DNA of 64,000 nucleotides from assembly GCF_900188405.1 (NCBI RefSeq), contig NZ_FZOF01000004.1, positions 186,001-250,000 on the forward strand, written 5' to 3'. Source of the DNA: Actinacidiphila glaucinigra. Its GTDB lineage: Bacteria; Actinomycetota; Actinomycetes; Streptomycetales; Streptomycetaceae. Below are positions 8,838 through 18,890 of this stretch, piece after piece. A program made the position numbers and the translations under genes. The notes beneath the pieces were generated by a model that searched no databases, was not told where the DNA came from, and was given only the letters and a program-made list of their open reading frames with translations. The first letter of the stretch is position 1; each line of letters begins with the position of its first letter.

Positions 8838-9724
8838 GGCCGGTCCAGCGGGATGCGCGCCCTGACCCGGTAACCGCCGCCGAGACGGCGCCGGGCGTCC
8901 AGGTCTCCCCCGTACACCGCGACCCGTTCACGCAGGCCCAGCAGCCCGCGCCCGGTGCCTTCCCGGCGGCGCGGAGCGGAAGTGGCCCCGGGCCCTGTTC
9001 CGGTTCCTGTTCCTGTTCCGTTCAGCACGCTGGGGCCGGTGTTGAGCACCTCGACGCGCAGCGCGCGCTCCGCGTACCGCACCGTCACCTCCGCCCTCCC
9101 CCCGTCTCCGTGCCGGAGCGCGTTGGTCAGCGCCTCCTGGATGATGCGGTACGCCGTCACGTCGACGCCCTGCGGCAGCGGGCGCGGCTCCCCGGCGACG
9201 CGCACCTCGACGGGCAGCCCGGCGAAGGAGACCCGGTCGATCAGCACCCCCAGCCGGTCGAGGCCGGGCTGCGGGGCCAGCGCCTCGCCGCCGCCCCCGC
9301 CGGCCCCGTCCGGATCGCGCACCCCGCCCTCGTCGTCCACGCCGCCCGCGGACGGCGCCAGCAGCCCCAGCATGTGCCGCAGGTCCGTCATGGCGCCGCG
9401 CCCCGCCTCCTCGACCGACCGGAGCGCCGCCGCGGCCTCGTCCGGCATGGTGCCCAGCACCTCGCGGGCGGCCCCGGCCTGCACCACCATCAGGCTGACG
9501 TTGTGACTGACGATGTCGTGCAACTCCCGCGCGATGCGCTCGCGTTCGGCCGCCACCGCGGTACGCGCGGCGATCTCCCGCTCCCGCTCCAGCAGCCAGC
9601 CACGCTCCCCCAGGGCCGACTGCCGGCTGCGCCGCGTGCGCACCAGGGCCACCGCCAGGCACACGGCGACCGCGCACGCCACCCCCAGCGCCGCCACCAG
9701 CACGTACGGCTCCCCGATCGCCAC
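8834..9724 (-). CDS. Sensor histidine kinase (HisKA_3 type)
   Basis: 296 residues with a single short N-terminal membrane helix (about 8-28) and no extracytoplasmic sensor domain. A DHp helix follows with the phospho-accepting H69 in ERIARELHDIVSHNVS, then a HATPase domain with ITQEALTN-like RIIQEALTNALRHGDG and the G-boxes GRGLLGLRERV. A low-complexity (GT)n-like stretch, encoded by short GGAACA repeats, sits between the N and G boxes. The GTG at 9724 has GGAAGG upstream. The small intramembrane-type sensor next to an ABC permease with large loops suggests cell-envelope or antibiotic stress sensing. Confidence 0.9.
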   Translation of the reverse strand: MAIGEPYVLVAALGVACAVAVCLAVALVRTRRSRQSALGERGWLLEREREIAARTAVAAERERIARELHDIVSHNVSLMVVQAGAAREVLGTMPDEAAAALRSVEEAGRGAMTDLRHMLGLLAPSAGGVDDEGGVRDPDGAGGGGGEALAPQPGLDRLGVLIDRVSFAGLPVEVRVAGEPRPLPQGVDVTAYRIIQEALTNALRHGDGGRAEVTVRYAERALRVEVLNTGPSVLNGTGTGTGTGPGATSAPRRREGTGRGLLGLRERVAVYGGDLDARRRLGGGYRVRARIPLDRP

Positions 9725-9767
9725 GGGTTCACCTTCCCAGACGATCACCACGGGCGCATCAGCCCCT

Positions 9768-9787
9768 GGATGCAGAGTTCTGCATCC
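9768..9787. promoter_or_regulatory. 20-base palindrome between the two-component system and the ABC operon
   Basis: GGATGCAGA-GT-TCTGCATCC is a perfect 9-base-pair inverted repeat with a 2-base centre, midway between the divergent kinase gene and the ABC operon. A second, weaker symmetric element (GGGAT-GAG-ATCCC) follows at once. This is the natural place for a response-regulator operator. The ABC operon has a TAGCGT -10-like box at 9850-9855, 7 bases before its ATG, so it is probably leaderless. Assignment to this regulator is inference. Confidence 0.6.
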
Positions 9788-9862
9788 CCGGGATGAGATC
9801 CCCGTCAAGATGCCATCCGGGGAGGGATGTCCGGGCCGCGCCGGGCGCCTAGCGTCCTGTGC

Positions 9863-10570
9863 ATGGTCACTGAGGACAGCAGCGGGAAGACGGTCGTACG
9901 ACTCGACGGCGTACGCAGGGAATACGGCGAGACGACGGCCCTGGACGGCGTGACGCTGGAGATCCGCGCCGGCGAGGCGGTCGCGGTGATGGGTCCCTCG
10001 GGGTGCGGCAAGTCCACCCTGCTCAACATGATCGCCGGCCTCGACCGGCCCACGGCCGGCACCGTGCTGGTGCACGGCGAGGACGTGGGGCGGTTGAGCG
10101 AGAAGGGCCTCGCCCTGTACCGGCGACGCCGCATCGGCATGATCTTCCAGTTCTTCAACCTCGTCGACGACCTGTCCGCACTGGACAACGTCGCGCTCGC
10201 CGCCCAGCTCACCGGCACCCCGGCCCGTCCCGCCCGGCGCCGCGCCATGGAACTCTTCGAGGAACTCGGCATCGCGGACCGCGCCAACGCCCACCCGGCC
10301 GTGCTGAGCGGCGGCGAACGCCAACGGGTCGCCGTGGCCCGCGCGTTGATGAACCGGCCCGCCCTGCTGCTCGCCGACGAACCGACCGGCGCCCTGGACA
10401 GCCGCGCGGGCGAGCAGGTGATGGACCTGCTCCTCGACCTCAACCAGATCGGCCAGACGCTCGTCCTGGTGACGCACGACGAGCACCTGGCGCGCCGCTG
10501 CGCCGGCCGCCTGGTCACCCTCGCCGACGGCCGGGTGACCGGGCAGCACACCCTGGAGCCGTCCGCATGA
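9863..10570 (+). CDS. ABC transporter ATP-binding protein (MacB/LolD family)
   Basis: 235 residues. Walker A GPSGCGKST (44-52), the MacB/LolD-typical MIFQFFNLVDDLSALDNVAL Q-loop region, signature VLSGGERQRVAVARAL and Walker B LLLADEPTGALD. It powers the FtsX-like permease encoded by the next gene (ATGA overlap). ATG 9863 was preferred over an upstream GTG because a -10-like box ends 7 bases before it. The operon diverges from a two-component system, which probably controls it. Confidence 0.93.
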   Translation: MVTEDSSGKTVVRLDGVRREYGETTALDGVTLEIRAGEAVAVMGPSGCGKSTLLNMIAGLDRPTAGTVLVHGEDVGRLSEKGLALYRRRRIGMIFQFFNLVDDLSALDNVALAAQLTGTPARPARRRAMELFEELGIADRANAHPAVLSGGERQRVAVARALMNRPALLLADEPTGALDSRAGEQVMDLLLDLNQIGQTLVLVTHDEHLARRCAGRLVTLADGRVTGQHTLEPSA

Positions 10571-12879
10571 GGGCGGTGTGGCGGGCCGCGCGGGCGGCCG
10601 TACGGCGGCGCAGGCTCCAGACCCTCGTCATCGCTCTGGTGACGCTGACCTCGACGGGGGCGATCGTCGTCGCGCTCGGACTGGTCGACGCCGCCTCCGC
10701 GCCGTTCGACAAGGCCTTCGGCGAGCAGCGCGGGCCCCATGTCGTCGCCGCGTTCGACCGGTCCGTGGCCTCGGACGCACAACTGGCGCGGGCGGCACGG
10801 GATCCCGGCGTCGAGGCCGTCGAAGGGCCGTTCCCCCGGGCCACGGTCGCGCTGCCGCGGGACACCGCGCAGTACGGGGTCTTCGGCGAGGTCACGATCG
10901 TGGGCCGGGCGGAGCCGGGCGGGGAGGTGGACCGGCTCGACCTCTGGGCGGGCCGCTGGGCGACCGCGCCCGGCGAGGTGGTCCTCAACCGGCAGTCGGA
11001 CTGGACCGCCGACGACCTGGGCAAACGGATCCCGGTCCCGTCCGGCCCCACGCTGACCATCGTCGGCTTCGCCTTCGACCTGAGCCGTACCGCGGACGCC
11101 TGGGTGGCACCCTCCCAGATCGACGCGCTGCACCCGGCCGCCACCCAGCTGCTCCTCCGCTTCTCCGACGCGTCGTCGGACACCCTGCTCCGCGAGCGGA
11201 TGGGCGCGGTGACCGCGCGGCTCCCGCAGGGCGCGCTCGCCGGTTCCGAGTCGTACCTCACGCTCAAGCACCGGATCGGCGCGGCGGCGCGGGCGTACGC
11301 GCCGTATCTGTCGGCCTTCGGCATCCTCGGCATCGTCGTGTCCGTGCTGATCGTCGCCAATGTGGTCAGCGGTGCCGTGATCTCCGGCTTCCGGCACATC
11401 GGCATCCTCAAGGCCCTGGGGTTCACCCCGGGGCAGGTGCTCGCGGTGTACCTGGTGATGGTGACCGCGCCCGCGGTCCTCGGCTGCGCCGCCGGCGTCT
11501 TCGCCGGGAACCTGCTGGCGGCGCCGTTCCTCCGGTTCACGTTCACCGGGCCCGACGCGGGCGTGTTCCACGACAGCGTCGGCATCCCGCCGTGGGTGAA
11601 CGTGCTCGCCCTGCTCGGCATGCCGGCCGTCTGCGTCCTCGCCGCGCTCGCCCCCTCGCTGCGTGCGCGCCGGCTCTCCGCGGCGCGGGCGATCAGCGCG
11701 GGCACCGCCCCGCGGACCGGCCGCGCGCCGGGCGTGCAGCGGCGCCTGGCCGGCAGCCGGCTGCCGCGCTCGGTGAGCCTCGGCGTGGGGCTGCCGTTCG
11801 CCCGGCCCGGCCGCAGCGCCCTGACGGTGGCGGCGGTGGTCCTGGGCGTGACCACCGTGACGTTCGCCTCCGGTCTGGCCACGACGATGACCCGGTTCGG
11901 CAACGCGGGCCGGGACGCCTACCAGGTCACGGTGTACGCGAGCACCGTGCGGCACGGCAAGCTCGTCGAGCCCGAGCACTCCGACCCGGAACTCCACTCC
12001 CTGCTCTCCTCGTTGCCAGGCGCCGCCGGGGTCACGGCCCGGGGGGACGTGGAGGTGACGGTCGCCGGTTCCGCCCGGAAGGCGATGCTCGAGGGCCGCC
12101 GCGGCGACGGACCCGAACTGGACAGCGTGCTCACCGAGGGCCGCTGGACGCGGCGGGCCGGCGAGGTCGTCGCGGGGACGGCCTGGCTCCGGCAGTCGGG
12201 GCTGCGGGTCGGCGACGAGGTGCGGTTGCAGAAGGGCGGGCGGAGCCGGGAGGTGACCGTCGTCGGCGCGTTCATGGAGACCAACGGCGAACTGCTCGCG
12301 ACCGACTGGGCGACGTTCACGGCACTCGCCCCCGAGGAGAAGCCCATCGCCTACCACGTCAAGCTCCGCGACGGCACCGACCCGGCCGCGTACGCCCGCG
12401 CGGCCGCGGCCGCCGACCCGGGCGTCGGCCCGGCGATCACGGGCCCGAACACCATCACCCAGACCGTCGTCGGCTCCGCCTCGGCGCTCACCGCGATGCT
12501 GGCCGTCGTCGCGTCCCTCGGCGTCTTCAACACGGTCGTCCTCAACACCCGCGACCGGCGCCGCGACCTGGGCATGCTGAAGTCCATCGGCATGACCCCG
12601 CGCCAGGTCACGGTGATGATGACGACCTCGATGGCGGCACTCGGCGCCCTCGGCTCCGTGCTCGGCGTCCCGCTCGGCATCTGGGGCTACAGGCAGGTGG
12701 TTCCGCGCATGGTGGACGCCGTCGACATCACCCTCCCCCCGTACATGACGGACGTCTGGCACCCGGCGGCCCTGACCGCCCTCGCCCTGACGGGCATCGC
12801 CATCGCGGTCCTCGGCGCGTATCTCCCCGCCCGCCGCGCGGCCCGCCTGACGATCGCCCAGGTGCTCCACAACGAGTGA
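10567..12879 (+). CDS. FtsX-like ABC transporter permease
   Basis: 770 residues with two repeated modules, each a transmembrane helix, a large extracytoplasmic MacB-like periplasmic-core domain and a three-helix FtsX domain. The second module ends DRRRDLGMLKSIGMTPRQV and ARLTIAQVLHNE. It has the size of BceB/MacB-type permeases that extract peptides or antibiotics from the membrane rather than move solutes across it. It overlaps the ATPase gene by 4 bases. Substrate unknown. Confidence 0.9.
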   Translation: MRAVWRAARAAVRRRRLQTLVIALVTLTSTGAIVVALGLVDAASAPFDKAFGEQRGPHVVAAFDRSVASDAQLARAARDPGVEAVEGPFPRATVALPRDTAQYGVFGEVTIVGRAEPGGEVDRLDLWAGRWATAPGEVVLNRQSDWTADDLGKRIPVPSGPTLTIVGFAFDLSRTADAWVAPSQIDALHPAATQLLLRFSDASSDTLLRERMGAVTARLPQGALAGSESYLTLKHRIGAAARAYAPYLSAFGILGIVVSVLIVANVVSGAVISGFRHIGILKALGFTPGQVLAVYLVMVTAPAVLGCAAGVFAGNLLAAPFLRFTFTGPDAGVFHDSVGIPPWVNVLALLGMPAVCVLAALAPSLRARRLSAARAISAGTAPRTGRAPGVQRRLAGSRLPRSVSLGVGLPFARPGRSALTVAAVVLGVTTVTFASGLATTMTRFGNAGRDAYQVTVYASTVRHGKLVEPEHSDPELHSLLSSLPGAAGVTARGDVEVTVAGSARKAMLEGRRGDGPELDSVLTEGRWTRRAGEVVAGTAWLRQSGLRVGDEVRLQKGGRSREVTVVGAFMETNGELLATDWATFTALAPEEKPIAYHVKLRDGTDPAAYARAAAAADPGVGPAITGPNTITQTVVGSASALTAMLAVVASLGVFNTVVLNTRDRRRDLGMLKSIGMTPRQVTVMMTTSMAALGALGSVLGVPLGIWGYRQVVPRMVDAVDITLPPYMTDVWHPAALTALALTGIAIAVLGAYLPARRAARLTIAQVLHNE

Positions 12880-13524
12880 CGGCGCGAACGCGGTTCGGCC
12901 GCGAGTCCCCACGCCGGGGTGCCCCTGCCCCTGCCCGTCCGGCGGCAAGGGCACCCGGCGTGGGCCCGCAGGAAGCCCGGGTGGCGGGTTTGCCGCCGGC
13001 GTCGCCCAGCCCACGCCCGCCCGTCGGCCGCGCGGGGTGCCCCCGGCGTTCTCAGCCCGCCCACTCGCCCCGGCGCCCGGCCGAGTACCTGCCCCGCATC
13101 ATGGAGCCGGTGCCGACCGGCCACCCGACATGACGGTCCGTACAGGACCCGGGGTCGGGCAGCCCCACCGCGTCCTGCCGCCGCCCCGGGACAGGACGAG
13201 GGGCCCGGGGAGCGGGCCCTGGTGGATCCGCGGCATACCCCAGGCCGAGGCCGTGGTCTGCCTGGCGATGCCGGCCGCCGGTACGTGCGGGCGTCGACGG
13301 GCCCGCAGACGCGGGAAGCGACCGGCACCTCGGGTGTTCTGCCCCTTCGCCGAGCGCCCGCGCTTCCGGCAGCAGGCCCGGCGTCGACGGGCGGCGACCA
13401 CGCGCCCCGACGCGTGCCGGTGCCCGGGCGCCCGCCACTTCCGTGGGGCTGGGCACTTCCGCGAGGGGTGGGGTTCGCGGGATCCTGCGCGGGACCGGGC
13501 GACGGTGGTCTTGGGGGTGGGGCG
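12880..13524. other. 645-base stretch without a convincing gene
   Basis: After the permease stop there is an imperfect hairpin at 12910-12962 (CACGCCGGGGTGCCC against GGGCACCCGGCGTG), which probably terminates the ABC operon. The remaining bases up to the NB-ARC gene contain only arginine/proline-rich open frames on both strands, with no recognisable domain, ribosome-binding site or codon pattern. They look like spacer or decayed sequence. Confidence 0.55.
12910..12962 (+). terminator. Imperfect hairpin after the ABC operon
   Basis: The left arm 12910-12924 pairs with 12949-12962 (14 pairs, one bulged G) around a 24-base loop. It lies 30 bases beyond the permease stop and is the best terminator candidate there. 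Confidence 0.5.
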
Positions 13525-15917
13525 GTGCGGCGAGGCTGGGTACTCGCGCTTCTGGCACTGGCGTCGGGCGTGGTGTCGGTGGCCCTGGCCGTCGCGGTGA
13601 ACGTCGCCACAGGAGGCGTCCTGCCGCCCGCGCTCCGCCCGTTGGCCGTCTGGGCCTGGCCCGCGGTCGGCGCGGGTGCGGTCGCCGCGGCCGGGCTGGC
13701 CCTGTGGCAGCAGCGTCTGCAACTCCCCGCGGCGCCCTCCACGGCGGTCGCGACGGATCCGGCCCCGCGCCTCACCCCCGCGCAACTGCCGCCCGAGGTG
13801 GCCGACTTCACCGGAAGGGAGGCCGACGAGGCGGCGCTGCGGGCCGCGATCGCGGGCGGCGCCCGGGTGGTGGCGATCGCCGGCCCGCCGGGGGTCGGCA
13901 AGTCGACATTGGCCAACCGGCTGGCGCACCTGCTGCGCGCGGCGTACCCGGACGGCCAGTTGTACGTGAACCTCGGCGCGGGGCGCGGCGATCCGATGAG
14001 CACGGACGAGGCGCTCGCCCGGTTCCTGGCCACCCTCGGCGACGCCGAACCGGCCCCGTACGGCGATACCGAAGCACTGACGGCGCGCTACCGCACCCTG
14101 GTGGCGGACCGCAGGCTGCTGGTCGTCCTGGACGACGCCCAGGACGCCGACCAGGTACGGCCGTTGCTGCCCGCGGGCCCGCGGTGTGCGGCGATCGTGA
14201 CCAGCCGCCCGCTGCCGGCCGATCTGCCCGAGGCGGTCGCGTTCGAGCTCGCGCCACTCGCCACCGCCGACGCCTGGTGCTGCTGGCCCGCGTCAGCGGA
14301 TCGGACGGCGGCGCGGCCGACGCGGAGGCCGCCACGGCGGTGGTCCGGGCCTGCGGTGGGCTGCCGCTGGCGATCCGGGTGGCGGGCGCGCGCGCCGCCC
14401 GGTCCCGGCTGGCGGTGGCCGACCTCGCCCGGCGGCTGGAGGACGAACGGACCCGGCTGGACGAACTCCACTTCCGCGCCTGGGCCGTCCGCGCCACGCT
14501 CGGCACCGCCTACGAGGACCTGGCCCCGCGGGACCGCCGCCTGCTGCGTCGGCTCGGCGCCTTCCCGGGCGGGGAGTTCCCCGTAGCGGCGGCGGCCGCG
14601 CTGGCCGGGACCGGCGGGTCCGAGGCGTGTGACGGGCTCGACCGCCTGGTGGACGCGCAACTCCTGGAGGGCTCGGGCGGGGAGCGGTACCGCCTGCACG
14701 ACCTGATCCGGCTCTTCGCCCTCGAACGGCTCGCGGCGGAGGAACCACCGGGCTCCGCGGACCGCATCGCCGAACGCCTCCTGGACTGGTACGCGGCCGC
14801 GGCCCGGGACCACCCGCCCCGCTGGATCGCGGACGAGGCGGCCAACCTCGCCGCGGTCGCCCGGCAGGGCGCGGCGGCCGGCGCCCACGAGCGCGTGTTC
14901 CGGCTGGCCGAGGCCGCCGAGCACGGCTGGCACCTGCAGCACTACCACGCCCAGCGGCTGCGGGTCTGGCGGACGGCCGAGGACGCCGGACGGGCGGCCG
15001 GCGACGCGCGCATCACCGCGCGCGCCGCCCTGGTCATCGGCTCCATCCACGGTGCGGACGGCAACCTGGAGCAGGCGGCGCCCCTGCTGCGGGAGGCGGC
15101 GGAGCTGGCGGGCCGGACCGGCGACACCCAGTGGGAGGCGGACGCGCACCGCCACCTCGGCGACGTACTGCGGCAGACGGGCGGAACCACCGGGGCCCTG
15201 CACCACCTGCGCCGTGCGCGGGATCTGTACCGCGGGCTCGGCATGCCCCCCGAGGAGTCCGACGCACTCGGGAAGCTGGCCACGGTGCACCTGGTGCGGT
15301 GGGAGTTCGACGCGGCCGCGCGGGAAGCGGAGCGGGCGCTGGCACTGCTGGCGGGCGGCGCGGGCTCCTCACCCGCGTACGCGCAGCTGCGCGGGCTGGC
15401 CGCGGCCGCGTATCTGCGGCTGGGCCGCGTCGCGGAGGCCCGGGCCGCGGCGGAGGAGGCCGTGGCGGTCCACCGTCGCGCCGGCAACCGGCTGGGCGAG
15501 GCGTACGGCCTGGGCGGCCTGGGCCTGGTGGCCCGCGAGGAGGGGGACACGGCGACCGCGCTGGCCTGCCACCGTACGGCCTTGCGCCTGTTCGAGGAGC
15601 TGGGCAACGCGCCGGGGACCGCCTACGCCCGCGGGGACCTCGGCGGCCTGCTCCTCCTGCTGGGCGATCCCGCCGCAGCGGTCCGGGAGTTCGAGGCCGC
15701 CCTCACGGTGCTGAGCGGTCTGCGCCATCCCGTGGCGGAGGGGCTGTGCCGGCTGCACCTGGCCGAGGCGCTGGTCCTCGCGGGTGACCCCGTGGGCGCC
15801 GCCCGGGAGCAGCGTTCCGGCGAGGCGCTGCTCGCCGGAACGGACGGCTGGCCGCAGCTCGACGAGGCACGCGCACGCCTCACCGCCCTCGGCCTCCCGG
15901 CCACCGCCACGAGCTGA
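13525..15917 (+). pseudogene. Membrane-anchored NB-ARC/TPR (AfsR-like STAND) protein, broken by a frameshift
   Basis: From GTG 13525 the frame encodes two N-terminal hydrophobic helices. An NB-ARC domain follows, with Walker A GPPGVGKSTLANRL and Walker B RRLLVVLDDAQDADQV, up to about 14273. It then continues only in another frame as LVLLARVSGSDG, through the winged-helix part (YRLHDLIRLFALERLA) and TPR repeats, to the stop at 15915-15917. One missing C in GACGCC-TGGTG near 14274 explains the break: restoring it gives DALVLLARVSG. Such proteins are signal-dependent ATPases related to AfsR but without a SARP DNA-binding domain. This is either a real pseudogene or a one-base sequence error. Confidence 0.8.
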
Positions 15918-15941
15918 ACGACCCCCGCCGGCCCCGCCCGG

Positions 15942-16240
15942 CAACAGCGATCCCGCGAAGGGCAGCCGGCCGCAACGGACGGCCGACGCCGGCTCGACGA
16001 GGCCCGGCACGCCGGACCGCACTCGGCCTCCCCGCAGACACCACCGACTGACCGACCTGCACCTGCACCTGCACCGGCCCCGGCCCCGGCCCCGGCCCCG
16101 GCCCCGGCCCCGGCAGGCAACCTCACAGGCACCGCTGCCCGTGAACAGCGTTCCCGCAAGGCGCCACTGGCCGCAACGGCCGGCACGAGGCACGGCCGCG
16201 GCCGGCCGCGCCCGGTCTCCCGGCCACCGCCTCCGGCTGA
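15942..16240 (+). repeat. Two degenerate copies of the 3' end of the NB-ARC gene
   Basis: The last 111 bases of the gene (15807-15917, from GAGCAGCGTTCC to its TGA) are echoed at 15942-16051 and 16143-16240. Shared blocks include CAGCG(T/A)TCC, GGCTCGACGAGGC, CTCGGCCTCCC and a terminal CTGA. Between the two echoes lie ACCTGC and GGCCCC tandem repeats. The copies look like decayed tandem duplications. This covers most of the 338-base gap before the S4 gene; no separate gene is seen there. Confidence 0.65.
16055..16114. repeat. Simple tandem repeats: ACCTGC x3 then GGCCCC x6
   Basis: ACCTGC occurs three times at 16055-16072. GGCCCC then occurs six times at 16076-16111, followed by GGC. This is probably slippage-prone low-complexity DNA; the G-rich strand could fold into a quadruplex. 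Confidence 0.85.
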
Positions 16241-16255
16241 GCGACCGGTCCCGCC

Positions 16256-16633
16256 TCAGCGCGTGCCGCGCAGCCGTTCCATGTCGCGCCGCTCGCGCTT
16301 GGTCGGCCGGCCCGCGCCGCGGTCGCGGACGACCGGCGCCGGCACCGCCTCCGGGGTGGGCGGCGGCGGACTGTTGTCGACGAAGCACTCCGCCGCGACG
16401 GGGGCGCCGACCCGCTTCCGCACCAGACGCGTGACGACGACGATCCGCTCGTGCCCCACGCCGCGCAGCCGTACCTCGTCACCGGGGCGCACCGCGTGCG
16501 CGGGCTTGACGCGCTCGCCGTTGACCCGCACGTGCCCGGCGCGGCACGCGGTGGCGGCCATGGAGCGCGTCTTCGTGAGCCGGACGGACCAGATCCAGGC
16601 GTCGACCCGCACCGGGCCCTCGTCGTCAGCCAT
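16256..16633 (-). CDS. S4-domain RNA-binding protein (Hsp15/RqcP-like)
   Basis: 125 residues. The S4 domain fills the first half (RVDAWIWSVRLTKTRSMAATACRAGHVRVNGERVKPAHAVRPGDEVRL in consecutive blocks), followed by a basic tail GRPTKRERRDMERLRG. Relatives are Hsp15 and RqcP/YabO, which act on stalled 50S subunits carrying nascent chains. A role in ribosome rescue is family knowledge, not shown here. ATG start; the gene stands alone, divergent from the aminopeptidase. Confidence 0.88.
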   Translation of the reverse strand: MADDEGPVRVDAWIWSVRLTKTRSMAATACRAGHVRVNGERVKPAHAVRPGDEVRLRGVGHERIVVVTRLVRKRVGAPVAAECFVDNSPPPPTPEAVPAPVVRDRGAGRPTKRERRDMERLRGTR

Positions 16634-16797
16634 GTCACGACCCTAGCGCGCCCGGTTCCCGGAACGCGGCGTCCGGTATGCGCTCTTGACGGAAGGCCCC
16701 GCGAGCCACAGGATGCGCCCAGGCATGCACACGTCAAAGATGCCGCCGTACCGCCCGCACAGTCCCGCGCAACTCCATCCCCCACACACCGGAGTGA

Positions 16798-18105
<1,308 letters not shown>

Positions 18106-18114
18106 CCGGCGGAT

Positions 18115-18161
18115 CCGGTGACGGCCCCCGCTCTCGCGCGGAGGCCGTCGCCGGGATTTTT
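18115..18161 (+). terminator. Hairpin with T-tract after the aminopeptidase
   Basis: CCGGTGACGGCC (18115-18126) pairs with GGCCGTCGCCGG (18143-18154), one G-U pair, and is followed by TTTTT at 18157-18161. A classical U-tailed terminator is uncommon in this genus. The rest of the 324-base gap holds only a possible TACGCT -10 box near 18359-18364 for the next gene. Confidence 0.8.
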
Positions 18162-18429
18162 GCAAGCGCCGCCTGTTGCACACGCGCGAAACCGTCGCGG
18201 TCGACCGCTCACCCGCGGCGGCACTCCTCCCCCGCGTCGCGGCCGCCCACCGTGGCACACCCCGCGTGACGGCCCCCCGGTCGTGGGCAGGCACACGAGC
18301 GACCGGCGCCCCGGCTCGGCCGGGCCGGGGCGCCCGCTGCGGGTGGACGGTCGCCGTCCTACGCTGAAGAGGGGCGCGACTTGCGGTGGCGAACGCACCG
18401 TGCCGGGCCCCGCGAGAGGAGCACCGCTG

Positions 18430-18816
18430 ATGAGCAGTCACCACAGCAATTCCCACGTCGACGTCCTCCTCACCGGCTGCGAACGGCAGGACGCCGGAGC
18501 CGTGCTCGGCGCCTTGGAGGCCGCTTTCCCGACCCGTCCCGGCGAGTCGCTCACCGAGGCCGTGGAGCCCCGTCCCGGGTCCTCGCACCCGACCGTGTGG
18601 GCCGCCTCCGTCGACACCCGCAGCCACGGGCACGAACTCGGCCCCGTCCACCTCGACGGCGCCCTGATCGCGGACCTCTCCGGCGGGCCCCGTCACGTGC
18701 GCGAGGTCAAGAAGGTGCTCGGCGACTCCTTCCGCCTCGAGGAGCAGGGATCGGTCTCCGGCGACCAGGAGGTCGAGCTCCGGCTCCGCCTCACGGAGCT
18801 GCCCGACGGCCGCTGA
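18430..18816 (+). CDS. Small conserved-looking hypothetical protein (128 aa)
   Basis: Not recognised. It is a soluble, acidic 128-residue protein with no signal peptide or membrane helix. The middle part (VWAASVDTRSHGHELGPVHL, LSGGPRHVREVKKVLGDSF) suggests a compact alpha/beta fold. The C-terminus is charged (QEVELRLRLTELPDGR). It starts at ATG 18430 with GAGAGGAG about 7 bases upstream, a strong site, so it is very likely translated. A hairpin follows. Neighbours (aminopeptidase, MocR regulator) are separately transcribed and give no clue. Confidence 0.7.
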   Translation: MSSHHSNSHVDVLLTGCERQDAGAVLGALEAAFPTRPGESLTEAVEPRPGSSHPTVWAASVDTRSHGHELGPVHLDGALIADLSGGPRHVREVKKVLGDSFRLEEQGSVSGDQEVELRLRLTELPDGR

Positions 18817-18834
18817 GCCCGCCGGCGTCCCCGC

Positions 18835-18869
18835 GCCCGGGGCGGCCCGCCTGGCGGGCCGTCCCGGGC
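18835..18869. terminator. 17-base-pair hairpin between convergent genes
   Basis: GCCCGGGGCGGCCCGCC pairs with GGCGGGCCGTCCCGGGC (one G-U) across a single T, so the innermost pairs must open to form a loop. It can serve both the 128-aa gene and the convergent MocR gene. Confidence 0.65.
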
Positions 18870-18890
18870 CCTGTCCCGGGCGCCGCCGGT

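Noticed and set aside
8995..9025. GGTTCCTGTTCCTGTTCCG short tandem repeat
   Set aside because: It lies inside the histidine kinase gene and encodes a Gly-Thr linker; no separate element is implied.
13052..13558. 168-codon minus-strand frame in the gap before the NB-ARC gene
   Set aside because: Pro/Arg/Gly-rich, no ribosome-binding site, no motif, and it runs into the start of the NB-ARC gene on the other strand.
15784..16434. 216-codon plus-strand frame spanning the repeat array after the NB-ARC gene
   Set aside because: It stays open only because the repeats share a frame lacking stops. The protein is Pro/Arg low complexity and overlaps real genes at both ends.
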